A model generated the notes under the pieces. It made no database searches. It saw nothing but the letters and a program-made list of their open reading frames with translations, and was not told where the DNA came from. From Benincasa hispida (Eukaryota; Streptophyta; Magnoliopsida; Cucurbitales; Cucurbitaceae): a stretch of DNA of 64,000 nt. The first letter of the stretch is position 1, and each line of letters starts with the position of its first letter. Location: NCBI RefSeq assembly GCF_009727055.1, contig NC_052350.1:24935678-24999677 (forward strand). The letters are read 5' to 3'. Below, piece by piece: positions 11,473-23,100 of the stretch. The translations under genes were made by a program, and so were the position numbers.

Positions 11473-12227
11473 ATAATCAAATTTTGTAAACATTTCCATT
11501 GTTTTTTTTGGATCTTCTTAAAATATATATATATAAAAAAAAGAGATTTAGCTTAGATATTTATGAACCCTTACTATTATTAAGGATTCATTTAATTAAC
11601 TACATTCATGTTTATTTATTATTATTATTATTTTGAGAGTTCATAAAAGTTAAGCCCAAAATACACCGTTGATAATTGTGTGCATTTTTAATATCAAAAA
11701 AAGGGACAGAAAATAATCATAATTAAAAAAAAAAAAAAAAAAAAAAAAGGAGGAATAAAAATTATGCGTTTCAATTTTGGTTTTAAAAATGTCGGCAGAT
11801 TTATTCTCAGCCACGAAATATAATTTCATTGCTAGAAATAGAAATATTATTTTTTAAGTGATCTTATAATTAACACATGTTCATTGAAAATGATATTTTT
11901 GTTGGAGAGTTATGAAATATAATGAAAGAAAATGTAATTAAAACAAATGGTAATTGTTTTGTAGGATTCACAAAATCAAACTTCTTAGGTCCTTTTTTGG
12001 GAAAAAAATTTGGGTCAAATTTCTAAAATTCATATACATGTGGCCTTAGTTTTTTTTTTTTTTTTTTTTTTGCGGGGTTATGATGTGTGCATGTATGTAT
12101 CTTTATGTTTTTTCTAATAAAAAAATTAATTGACTTTATAAATATGTAATTTTTTAAAAGAAAACATAAATTTGGAAAATTTAATAAACAACTTTATGTT
12201 CGAAAACATTTAAAGTAATGCATTTTT
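11473..12227. other. AT-rich intergenic DNA without genes
   Basis: Simple AT-rich sequence with a poly-A run near 11725-11748 and a poly-T run near 12051-12071. No exon-like or RNA-gene structure is recognised. Confidence 0.5.
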
Positions 12228-12456
12228 AAGATGTTAAAGTTATATAAACAGAAAAAAAAACATTGATGGACATTGATAAACTTCTATCAATAACTATTAC
12301 ATAATATCAATGATAGACTTCTATCAGTTTATATTATTGATAGATACTGATAGACTTCTATCAGTCTCTATCAACCTTTATAAAAAAAATATATATATTA
12401 AATTTTACTATTTTGTATAAATAATTTCTTTTATCTTTCTATTTTTGAAAATTCTA
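12228..12456. mobile_element. MITE-1 copy b
   Basis: Contains four TGATAGACTTCTATCA-type palindromes and the right terminus CTTTCTATTTTTGAAAATTCT. The left terminus is eroded. Same family as the copy at 8952. Confidence 0.65.
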
Positions 12457-13383
12457 AAAAAAAAATATTATTAATAACATGCCAAATTAGGTCATAATAT
12501 AAGTTCAAATGTAAATACAGATTTTTTCAAAATTAATTTTTTTTATGTCCAATGACCTTTTTATTAGTTTCTGTTTAGTTATTCAATTTAACATAGCTGG
12601 TTTGTAAGGTAATTTTTTTTCTCTTTTTGGAAAATAGTTGGTAAGGTAAGTGGTAGGAGAGATAATACTTGGAGGTTTGAATTCTATTCTTAATTTCTTA
12701 CATGTTTTCGATAATAAAAATAAAATAAAAGGTCACACGTTAAAGTTTCCATAAAATACGTGTTTGATCCTATAATTAAAATAGACATTCGGAAAGTTTT
12801 CCAGCTAAGTTGAATAAATTTGAAAATTTAGAAACTAAATCAAATATTTTTTAAAAAAAAAATCAAAGGCTAAACAAAATAACCTTGAAATTAGTATAAA
12901 GACTAAAATATTGTCATATTTAAAAATTTAAATATCAAAATATATGATCAACACCTAAAAAAGAGAATTACATACCTAGCAAATTGAGGTTTAAAATAAT
13001 AGCAAATCTAGCACAATATAAAAAGGTTTTGTAAATATGACATTGCTTTAAATCCAACTCAAACTAAAAAAGAAAAGACTTAATCAACATAGCACAAGCT
13101 CACAAGTTTGACCAAGACGTCTAATAATCTATCAATAATAGATCAGTGATTAAAATCAATAATGTACTATAAATATAAAATATTTAAATAGGGGAGCAAA
13201 TTTTGTTAAAACAATCATACATATATACATAAATTGTTCTTAGGGGACAAGCAAATATGAGAATTAATTTACGAGAAAAGGATTTATCTTTATTTTAAGA
13301 AAAAAGAAAAAAGAAAAGGAAATAGGGATTTAATGAAAAGTAGGGTGTTGTCGTTTTATATGATTTAAAATAAAAGAAAGAAA
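12457..13383. other. intergenic DNA without genes
   Basis: AT-rich sequence with decayed 'GACTAAAATATT' and 'GAAACTAAATCAAA' repeats around 12820-12960, a non-coding plant repeat type also seen at 23880. No gene is seen. Confidence 0.45.
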
Positions 13384-13480
13384 GTGAGGGTTGGAGATAA
13401 GTCCAATGGCCACCTTTTCTCATTCATTTTCTTCTGTCCCCACCACGTTATCTTCCCTTTCTCACACGAAACTCTTTCAT
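13384..13480 (+). promoter_or_regulatory. promoter-like island without a visible gene
   Basis: A less AT-rich island holds GATAAG (I-box core), CCAATGGCCA and CCACGTTATC (G-box-like next to a reversed I-box) within about 60 bp, a combination typical of light-regulated plant promoters. Two overlapping open frames follow but encode only Phe/Ser/Leu-rich low-complexity sequence, so I do not call a gene. It may be a promoter relic or chance. Confidence 0.25.
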
Positions 13481-13647
13481 TTTATTTTCATTTACAATAT
13501 TTATTCTTTTATTCATTTTTTTTATTCCTTTTCCCCCTCTCTCTTTCTCTTAAATCCTATTTTGATACACATATTTTTTTCTTTCGTATTTGTAAATTCA
13601 AAATCTTCATTTTTATTTTTAAATTTTAAATTTTTATTTATTTTGAT

Positions 13648-14165
13648 CTAAGAGTGTTCAAATAATCTGACAATCTCAACAATCCAGACTACTCAACCCA
13701 AATTCTAAAAGTTGGGTTGGGTTAGTTTTAATTTTTTTTAGTTGAGTTAGGTTCGAGTTACATTTTTAAAATTGGGGTTGACCTAGCCAATCCAACTAGA
13801 ATTTCTAATATATATATTATAACTTATAAATATTACTACTTATACATATTTTTATGATATTTGTTTGAAGCTTGTAATAAATATCTTGAATTCTAATATT
13901 AGTTTTATAAATTTCTAGTTATTAATATGTGTGGTAACAAACTTAAGTATTTTTAGTTAATAAAAAGATATACTAAAAAAAGAAAAATAAATAAATAATC
14001 CAACAATCCAACTCAACTGAACCCGAAATTTAAGAGTTGGGTTGGGTTGGGTGGGAGGCTCTATTTGGATCATTTTGGTAGCCAACTCAACCAATCCGAA
14101 ATTTCAGATTCTGGGTTTGTCCAAAATATCCTCCCAGCCCAATTCAATCCAACCTATGTATACCT
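13648..14165. repeat. AACCCAA-rich dispersed repeat
   Basis: Non-coding element of about 520 bp with clusters of TTGGGTTGGGTT (for example 14033-14051) and the complementary CAACCCAA, plus CAATCCAACTCAACT-type runs. The ends (GAGTGTTCAAATAATC at left, reverse of GTATACATAGGTTGG at right) are weakly alike. A related fragment lies at about 48165-48290. This looks like a non-autonomous dispersed element. The motif resembles telomere repeats but is not a regular telomeric array. Confidence 0.5.
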
Positions 14166-15847
14166 CTATTTAGGTCTTTAGACTTTCAACTTTGATTCAT
14201 TTTGGTATCTAAACTTTAAAAAAGTGATAATTTTGATTGCTTAAAAATAAAATAAATAATAAATAAAGGAGTCAAAATGATTATTTTTTAGAAGTATAAA
14301 CACAAAAAATGAACAAAAATTAAAAATAGTAGAAACGACAAAGAATATTTTGAAAATATAATAATCAAAATGAACCGGAAAAAAAAAAATAGAGATTGAA
14401 GAGTATTTAAAGTTTTTTTTTTATTTAGAATAAAAAAAATTAAAGATTACCCATTATCAAATCCATATAAAAAATGAGTCATCAAACGTCATGACTTTCA
14501 ATTATTTCCACAAAACCCGAGATGAACAAAAGTGCAATTTCGTTTGCATTCGCCAATTTCTAATCAACAATCATTCAACTCAATATTTTCCTCCTCAAAC
14601 ATATCTTACAATTAATTATTAGATCCCATAGTTATATGGTTGATAACTTTAACTAATATTTTCCCTCTACTTTTTTGTTGCATTTAATACTATCATATTC
14701 AAATTTTTATTTCAATTGATATATTAAGTTATTTCAAAATTAGTTGTATGAGAATATAGATCTATTCTAGATCTCAATAGTTGTCAAATATATATATATA
14801 TATTATTGTAAATTTACTCATGAGAAGAAATGATGCCTAACTTGATAAAATTTAATTAAAGTGATTTATCTTTTTCCACTATTTCCATATGCCAATGTCC
14901 ACACACACATATAGGAAAAAGGGATTTTGTTGGGAGGGGATGACTTTGTCAAAATTTTAATTTTTAATATAGATGTGTGTTCTTTCTTATGTATAATACA
15001 TGTTGAAAAGATTCTTTCAGTAAAAAATTAGAAAAGAAGAATATAATTCAAGACAAAGAGAACATCTATAATAAATTAATTTTGTAGTGTCAATACAAGC
15101 TATGTTTAACTGACATAAAATTTATACTATCAATCATAAGGTTAAAATTTTGATTCTTCCATCCCACACGTTATAAGAAAAAACCAAAATTTGTTAATTA
15201 GTAATTAAAAAATAAGTGGTTTATTATAAAGTTTGTTTGTGGATTTTCATTGAATAGTAATGAACTATTATTGAGTGGATTTCCATTTACTCTAATTTGA
15301 AAAATAAGAATTTAGAAAATATTTTTTTGTATAAAGGAAGGAAAGAATTTATGGTCTTCAATAAATTGAATAGAATTCAATTTCCTATTCCTCATTCAAT
15401 TAAGAAGAGAGTTATTTCTATTTTTGTGTACAAGGTTACATCCTTCAAAATACATAATTTTTCTTAGATTTGATTCTCTCTATCCTTTATTCTAATTTTA
15501 CAATGGCATTTTAGGGTGAAAACATTTAGATTTCAAGAATTCAACCTTTTTTTTTTTTTTTTTTACCAGAATAAGATTTCACTATTTCCTAAAAGCTAAA
15601 ATTTGATTTTGTGTCATCCAATTGATCTTACTTTTAAAGAGATTTTTTTTAATATACATACATAAACACAAGAACATTATTCACATTACTTTTCTAATTT
15701 TATTTTTTCAACCAAAAATAAAAAAAAAAATTAGTTGATAAAATTAATTATTTTAATTGAAAACTATAGTATATAAGCAAGCACGTTAGTGGATATTACA
15801 AGTCAACTTTGATGATTTGGACCTATGTTCTATTTTACAATAAAAAA
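14166..15847. other. intergenic DNA without genes
   Basis: AT-rich, with scattered homopolymer runs and no credible exons on either strand. A short CACACACATATAGG microsatellite-like tract occurs near 14900. Confidence 0.5.
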
Positions 15848-16035
15848 ACTTAGGTGCAGGATGAGTTGCACTCATCTATTGTGCAGCCTCTGCTACATTC
15901 AATTAAAAATTGTCATATAACAATTCATTTTTTAAACAAATTATTGAATTTTTTTTTTTGTTATGTAGAGGAAGGAGAGCATAGAACTTAGGTGCACCGT
16001 ACCCTAATTAAGTACACTTTAAGTTGCACCTAAGT
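15848..16035. mobile_element. MITE-3, ACTTAGGTGCA termini
   Basis: About 190 bp bounded by inverted ACTTAGGTGCA (15849-15859) and TGCACCTAAGT (about 16024-16034). Inside is a stem-forming TTGTCATATAACAATTCATTTTTTA. Related internal sequence occurs at about 19505-19560 and, inverted, at 24230-24290. No coding capacity. Confidence 0.65.
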
Positions 16036-16283
16036 ATTATTCTTTTTTTATATAGATTTATTTGCCATTTATGTTCACCATGGTTATTTATTTACAAAAT
16101 AATTGAAATGAATGATTGATGTGCACATCAATTAACAATAATTTTTTAACCCTTTATATTGTTAAAAAAAATAATAATAACAAGCAATATTTTCCTCATG
16201 AAAATATATATATTTAAAAAAAAGTTAAGAATTGCTTTGAAAGGTTAAATTAAAAAAACAATCAATAATTTCTCATGTTTTTG

Positions 16284-16620
16284 TTTTTTTAAAGGAATTT
16301 CATTAAGTCAACAAGCTAACCACAAACAAAATCCTCATGAAAAATACAGAACATCCAATCAAGAAAACAAGAGCCTTAACGGACTTCATTCATTTCTTAA
16401 ATAGAAGAAGACAAGACACTAAACATAGTCATACAAAATTCGAGAAAGCGAGTAAAAATAACAAAATTACATGAACGATTATACTTAACAAATAAAATGA
16501 CACTACACGATAAGCAAATTCTATCGTATAACATCAACCCAAGATGAGCAAGATCCTCAAATAATCAATCATTCCCAATTCTTAGACACTCGAGAATTGA
16601 TTCATGCAAGGTGAGCCAAT
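16284..16620 (-). mobile_element. possible retroposon fragment (poly-A on - strand)
   Basis: A T-rich start followed by AAGGAATTTCATTAAGTC and a more complex, A-rich sequence resembles the 3' ends of plant LINE-type insertions read on the - strand. No open frame or target duplication is resolved, so the class is uncertain. Confidence 0.3.
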
Positions 16621-17068
16621 AAGAATTTAATTTAAGAATTTTTTTCATAGACGAAAAGGGTCTTTTGGCCAAAAAGTTGTGCAAAAGTCAAAAAAAATCA
16701 AATGCACGTGCCTATAGTCAACCCCTTTTATTTTCTGTAATTGGAAAGAGAGACTGAAAAAAAAAAACAAAAAGAAAAACTTTTTTCTTACTTTTTCGGA
16801 TTTTCTTCAAAAAGCAATAAAAAGAGGTTAATGGCATGAATACACATCAACATATTACCTACTCCACCAAGGAAATATATATATATANATAAATAAATAA
16901 ATAAATAAATAGTACCTAATCCAACACTTAGTATTTAACGTCAACAAAACTTTGGTTAATGGCCTTTTGTCTAACCTTAATTGTTATATTATGTTAGACG
17001 AAGTATTGTCATGTTAATTGTCTTCATATGCACAGTTAGAGGAAACTAGAAACAAAGAGGCAGCCAAC

Positions 17069-17112
<44 letters not shown>

Positions 17113-17934
17113 TCGTTTTGATCATCGTACTTTGTACTTATTATTTTAATTGAAAAGATGAACAGACGTTGTAATTTTTATAAGATATATGAGTTACTTC
17201 TCTTTCATTTGTCAATTAGTTTCGAGTTTGCACTCAATATTTATCTAAAATTATATAAAGTGGGTATTTAGTAAAGAAAACATAGTATTTAACCCAAGAA
17301 TGATAATCCCAAAAGAGACACACTTTGAAGGAGATATTTTGAGGATCTTACATTGTAAAAATGTAGAGACTTCATGTTTTTTATGCGAATTTTATTCTAT
17401 TTTAATCTAAATATGTTAAAATTTTAAAATTCAATCTTTATACATGCGATAAGTCTTAAAATAGTCTCTATTATCACTTTATTGTCAATTTGTCTAAAAA
17501 AAAAATTAGTCTCTATTAATCTTTTTACTCCAAATTTCAAAAAACATATTTACTTTTTCTTTTCTACATGTTAATTATTATTATTATTTAACATAAAAAT
17601 TAACATTTTTTGGTAGAGAGATCGAATGTCTGAATTTGAGGTGGATTATACAAATATATGTTGGGTGAGTTATGCTCATATTAGTCATAAAAATTAACTT
17701 CTAATGACATAGGGACTAAATTTAGTATTAATTGAAATTACAAAGACTAAATTTAGTCATTTGAAATATAAAAACGAGATATTTTAACAAATCAAAGTGG
17801 ATTCAGATCAACGATAATTAATATGATTTTTTTTTTATCTCGAGGCTAAAAAAAAATTTAAAAAGAAAAGAAAAAGGTGGGAGTAAGTGTGGGGTTGGGT
17901 ACAATTAAAGGCAAAAGGTGAAATTTAAGAGAAA
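16621..17934. other. intergenic DNA with microsatellites
   Basis: No gene seen. It contains an (AT)n-(AAAT)n tract at about 16875-16911 with a single N at 16888, an (AAT)n tract, and decayed 'AGGGACTAAATTTAGT' repeats around 17710-17760. Confidence 0.5.
17069..17112. repeat. (AAT)n microsatellite
   Basis: About fifteen uninterrupted trinucleotide units. A likely polymorphic marker. Confidence 0.95.
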
Positions 17935-18150
17935 CGTTAAGGTGGGGGCGTTGGATCAGCCGAAAGAGATAAGAGAAGAGAGTGTTGTTTGTCCATCATT
18001 TATTTCTTTTGGTTTGGACACTCCGTTTGTTTGAACATTAAAAGCTTTAAATAATAATAATAAACCTTTTTTCTGGAGCAACGCCTTTAATGGCGGAGAT
18101 GGACATGAGAGTGGGTCCCATTATTCTCTCAACAAAAAAAATTTTAACGG
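17935..18150. promoter_or_regulatory. GC-richer island, promoter-like
   Basis: Stands out from its surroundings by base composition. It holds GGTGGGGGCG, GATCAGCC and GTGGGTCCCA, the last matching a TCP-type GTGGGNCC site. A 50-codon frame starting at the ATG of 'TAATGGCGG' (about 18089) runs through it without recognisable content. No downstream gene is identified. Confidence 0.2.
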
Positions 18151-18480
18151 TTGAGGAAAGCAAGCCATTCATTAACACACATTGCCTTTCCCTTAGCTTT
18201 TCTCCCCTTTTTCCTTTTTTTTTTAATAGGTAATATTATTATACAACAAAAAGAGGAATCTCACCGTCTAGATCAAGATATCAAATCAAAAAGAGTACCT
18301 ACAAAGACGCATAGTGGTAAAAAAACAGAATTAATAATGAGAATACGAACAAATAACAAAACATTCAAAAGAACAAAAAACACCCCACAAATCGAAGACA
18401 TCAGAAACATCCTTTTCCCTTTGGTGGGTTCTATTAAAAAAAAAATTTGCCTTTTCAAATATATCTGCAAACAACCATGA
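18151..18480 (-). other. possible retroposon fragment
   Basis: Begins with a T-run near 18218 followed by A-rich but complex sequence on the + strand, similar in style to 16284-16620. An open frame of 109 codons exists but is Lys/Thr-rich and unlike any family I know, so I do not call it a gene. Confidence 0.25.
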
Positions 18481-19106
18481 CTCTTCATTTATTAGCCGGT
18501 TTCTAATTCATTGTATTTTTTAGATATACCCATCAATTCTCTTCCACCACAAAATTAGAGATACAATATGCCTTTCACATTATAGCTTATGCATTCGAAA
18601 ACCTATAACTCATCGAGCATAGTTAATGTGTATTGTTACGATATAAACAATCGATAAGTAAAGAATCGTACAAGAAGAAATTGACACATAGATTTATATA
18701 GTTTGCTAACTACATCCACTGGTAAAGAGAGACGCCGTTTAATTAGTTTGAAGAGTAACAAAGTACAGATAGATACTAATAAGGATTAGAGGGTTTATAT
18801 ATGACACCTCTTTTTAAATAATAAACATAATATAACCCAAAATAAAGTTTGAAACATAAAATGAATATAATATCTATCTAACTTAGATTTTGGGACCAAA
18901 ATAAAACCCATGTGGTCATTTAGAACATCAAATAACAAATTTGAAACATTCAACCTATATTGTACTAAGAGTAAAAAAAATATTTAGGTGCATCATGCCT
19001 TTCTACTAAATTATCCAATCATAATTTGTCATGAGTAGATTCTTCATTTTTTTTAAAAAAATATTTTAATTCTTTTTTATGTATAAAGATTCATGTATCT
19101 TGAAAG
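18481..19106. other. intergenic DNA without genes
   Basis: No exon-like sequence. Around 18650-18800 'GATTTATATAGTTTGCTAACTACATCCACTGG' style sequence resembles conserved terminal parts of plant retroelements but is too short to classify. ATTTAGGTGCATCATGCC near 18982 may be a decayed MITE-3 end. Confidence 0.35.
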
Positions 19107-19306
19107 GAAGATTTTCAAAAATAGAAAAATAATGAAAACTATTTGCATAAACTAGCAAAAATTTAATCTTCTTAGATAGAAATCTATTAGTATATCATTG
19201 ATACTATGTGATAAACGTTGATAGAAGTCTATCGTGTCTATCAATATATATTTTTATTATTATTTCTGTAAATAGCTTGACATTTTTTCTATTTGTGAAA
19301 ATTTCT
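19107..19306. mobile_element. MITE-1 copy c
   Basis: Clear inverted termini GATTTTCAAAAATAGAAAAA and TTTTTTCTATTTGTGAAAATT enclose GATAGAAGTCTATC palindromes. Same family as 8952, 12228 and 20960. Confidence 0.75.
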
Positions 19307-19618
19307 CATCTTGAAATGCATCCAAATATTACTCTTTACCATTTATCCTCATATTTGTTGCACTAATAATAACTAGATTCATGAAATTTATTTTTTGTAT
19401 TTTGAATTAGTCTTATAGATAAATAAGAACATTGGTTAGGTATGGCCTAGACTACACCCATTTACATGTAACTTTAATTTTTTACATAGTAGAAAAATAA
19501 CCATTCAAATTTTTTTATATAAAAAATATTTATCACATGACAATTTTTAATTGAACAACTAAGTGAAATGTACAAAAATAGATACAACACCGATGAATTT
19601 GAGTATTTCTCTTTAATT

Positions 19619-19620
<2 letters not shown>

Positions 19621-19652
<32 letters not shown>
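19621..19652. repeat. (TA)n microsatellite
   Basis: Alternating TA tract of about 30 bases directly downstream of the HCF101 3' flank. Confidence 0.9.
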
Positions 19653-19802
19653 GATAAAAACTGCTGGAGAAGAATCAACTTCTCGCAAATTCCACATAAG
19701 GTATTCTCGTCTCCGTCCAAGCTCTTTTCTCAGTTTATGAAGGGACAGGGACGTTGATGACTTTCCTATTCATATAGACGAAAGATTAGTTGTTATATTT
19801 AA

Positions 19803-19808
19803 TTTATT
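19803..19808 (-). terminator. candidate HCF101 polyadenylation signal
   Basis: AATAAA on the - strand, about 390 nt downstream of the HCF101 stop. It would give a 3' UTR of about 400-420 nt. Other AT-rich hexamers could also serve. Confidence 0.35.
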
Positions 19809-20195
19809 CAGTCTGAACTGCAAGAATTCTAATCAAGATTGGCGAAGAAATGGGTGGATATTGATTCTTTCTACACCACATGCTGTCAGATAACAAAATA
19901 CAAAGAAACAGATAGGTTTCTCTAATTTACATGCATAAGATTGATATTTCACCGTTTCAACTCGCTTTTAAGCATCAATTACATTACAAGCTTACAATAT
20001 TACATAAAAAATAACTGAAAAAAAGGATTTCTATCTCTAACTTCATCCAAAGTGGTATGCTTTTAATTCAACAATCTTGATTTCTCATAGCCTAATCTTC
20101 AAATTTGCTTGCAACTCTACACTGCCTGCAGGAAACGACACCATCATCGATAATGGAAGAACTATTAGAGAAGTCCAACTTAAGATTTAGGAATT

Positions 20196-23100
20196 CTACA
20201 ATTTTACCTGTGCTGGAGTTAGCTGAGGAACATCAACTAACCTCTCCATCATTTGCAGTTGATCATAGGGAGCAATCTACACATTAAATAAGGTTTACAT
20301 CAGAACTTATTTATAAAACACAGTTGATTTCTTTCCTTCATAATCCACAATCAGGGTGGTAAATTTTAGCAGGCTACATATTTGAAATGATGTTGGGAGG
20401 TGTTTTGGCAAAGAGTGGGGTCGTGAACTCCATAGAATTGTGGAGTCTGCATAGTTGTGAACTTCTAGAGCTTATAGTATAAGGAGTTAATAAAGTAGAA
20501 ATTAATATTTTTTTAATAGTGAGACTCACAAACTTTTTGAGCCAAACAAGAGGTGGAGTTCACAATTCCAAATCCCTCAACTCTTTACTTCCCAAATCCT
20601 TGGACCAAACACTCCCTAAAATCGCTGTTGTCGTTTTCAAAATCAGTTAAAAAATGTTTTTAGTCATTCCAAATCAATTTTAATAATATGAAAATTGTGT
20701 TTAAAAATGTAAAATTAAACACTGAATTGATTTTGAGTGATTAAAGATGTATTTCGATGATTTTAAGTATGACAAAAGTAATTTTAACAATTTCAAAGTC
20801 ATTCTTAATCTTGTACTTAATGTGCCTCGTCCCTATCTGCTTCTTTTTTATTGTTCTTTCCTTGTTAAGGTATTTGTTATTGCATGATCCTCACTGGCCA
20901 GTGGGAGGGGTGGGGTGTGGAGTCAGAAAGTGTCTGAAGCAAAAAAAAAAAGTTAAAAAGGAAAATTTTCACAAATAGAAAAATGTTAAACTATTTACAA
21001 AAATAGCAAAAAAAATATTGATACATACTGATAGACTTCTATCAACGTCTATCATGATAGATTTCCATCAGTTTCTATAGATTTCTATCAGCCTCTATAA
21101 AAAAAAGATTAAAATTTTACTATTTTGTGTAAATAATTTCCCTTATTTTTCTATTTTTGGAAATCTCCCAAAAAAATAAATAAATGAATTACAAAACTGG
21201 AATTTTCCAATAGCGCTAATCAAACATAGACAGTCACTCTAGCAACCTGTCCCCAGATTTTAAAATGGTTGGTTTGGAAGCGAGTCAATATCCTTCGCAT
21301 TTATTTGTGACATCAGTGTTAGGTATATGTTATAATGCTAGAGATCTTTTTCTTTGTGTTTTTCCCACTTGAAGATAGAGATAAGGTTAGTTATTGCGCT
21401 GACTTCTCTCTTTGATAATTTGCATATCGATTGACAAACTTCCAATATAGAAAAGCCCAATTTTGTTTGGCTTGTCCTCTCCTCTGGTTTTTTTATTCTC
21501 TAAAATGAATCCATATCTTACCCAAGAAAAAAAAAAAGAGGCAAAAGAAAATGGCCCCCCTCCTCAATCAACAATTTCTAAATGCAATCTTGCTCACCTG
21601 ATTAAATCCATCAGGCCAGGTAATTGTCACAGCATAGTTCCCCATGGGCTTGATTTCCTCAGGTTGTATATCTTCCGGAATATCAGTGTATTGCAGTTTT
21701 TGCTCACCTGTCCATTCGTCCTGTTTTGGGGGAAAAAACAAAACTCTCAAGTCTTAGGGTTTAAAATCTTAATCATGTCTTTAATCAACCATGAAAGAAG
21801 ACTGATCAATGTTCTCTTTTCACACGAAAGATATCGTTTTCTTTGATAGATTGAATTAAATGATCAAGTAATGTCAAAGAAAAAAAATTAAATGATCTAG
21901 TAGAAACTTGAAAGTTTAGGCTGTCATTTATTTATTGCTATATCAACCAAGTCTCAATCACTAGAATCCTCTTCTCACCTATATGTGACGAGTCATGACA
22001 ATCATGGCTATGAAGGAGCTGGGTTTAATAGCCTGATTACAATTTAAAATTTTCTACGCCCTAAATATTGTGTACTAGTCAGCTGGTGTACATTGACAAG
22101 CATTGATGAAACTGACTCGCTAGCCGCCCCGTTTTTTTCCCCCTTTTTTTTGTTCACTGCTTGCTAGTTGTTATTATAAATTTCAAATGGAATCACAAAC
22201 TTCAAGATGTGAGCAAAGCAAGGCATAGAGAAAACTAAAGTGCAACTATCATCACATCATATATTCCGAAATCCCAAGAAATTATCTTCCAGTTCCAACA
22301 ATGCGTTTCGATTGGAATTGGTAGCTATCACTTCGCCATTCTGTTCTACCCTTCTTTTAACAATCGTTTCTTTCAAATATCAAGAGGGGGAAAAGAAAAA
22401 CTTACTAAAATTTATGGTGGCTAGCGAGAAATTAAAAATAATAATAATAAAAAATCATTTTACAATTTATAAAAGAATGTACTCTGTCAAAGAAAGAATA
22501 TGAAGTAGAACAAATAATATAATAGGCATTAATCAAGAAAAACTAGTGTGCATTGACCAGAAGCACAAGAGGATGACCTCAATCCCAACAGATCACACGT
22601 TACTCCCTACCTTTTCCTCCTATAACAAATCTTATCTCATGACATTGATATCGACAATGACAACTCTCCACATATCTCTATAACGATATGATATTGTCCA
22701 CTTTGAATATAAATCTACATGATATTAATTCTAGTTTCACCCAAAATGCTCTATACCATTGGAGTAAAGTCCCTCACTTATATACTTATGATCTTCGCCT
22801 TTTAGCCAATGTGAGACTTTAGTCGCATACCCAACAATCTTCTCCTTGAATAAAGTTCTATCAACCTCTCAATAATTATCTGACCATCTAACTCTTATCC
22901 ATGTCAACTCCTCTTCTCTAAAGCACACCACTAGTCTAATAGAGCTCAACCACGAATCTCCACTATGACAACATCTTCCAAGGCTCACCACTTTGTTTGG
23001 CACCCAAGGATTCAACCAACATGGCATAGTCAAGGGCATGGCTCTAATACCACTTGATAAGAACTACGACGACCCTCTATGTATCTCCACAATGGTATGA

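Larger units (their letters stand above)
20277..21597 (-). other. HCF101 intron 14 with three small elements
   Basis: Intron of 1,321 bp holding a foldback element (20395-20616), a palindromic repeat (about 20640-20815) and MITE-1 copy d (20960-21169). No extra exon is recognised. Confidence 0.7.

Noticed and set aside
13384..13651. Two overlapping frames starting near 13384, one beginning MATFSHSFSSVPTTL-like
   Set aside because: The start loosely resembles a transit peptide, but the rest is Phe/Ile/Ser low complexity from T-rich DNA, with no domain and no further exon.
14033..14051. Possible interstitial telomere repeat (TTGGGTTGGGTT)
   Set aside because: Plant telomeres are TTTAGGG units. 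Here the words are irregular and occur on both strands within a dispersed repeat.
22240..22503. 87-codon frame as a separate gene inside HCF101
   Set aside because: It lies in intron 13, has no recognisable motif and ends in AT-rich low-complexity sequence.
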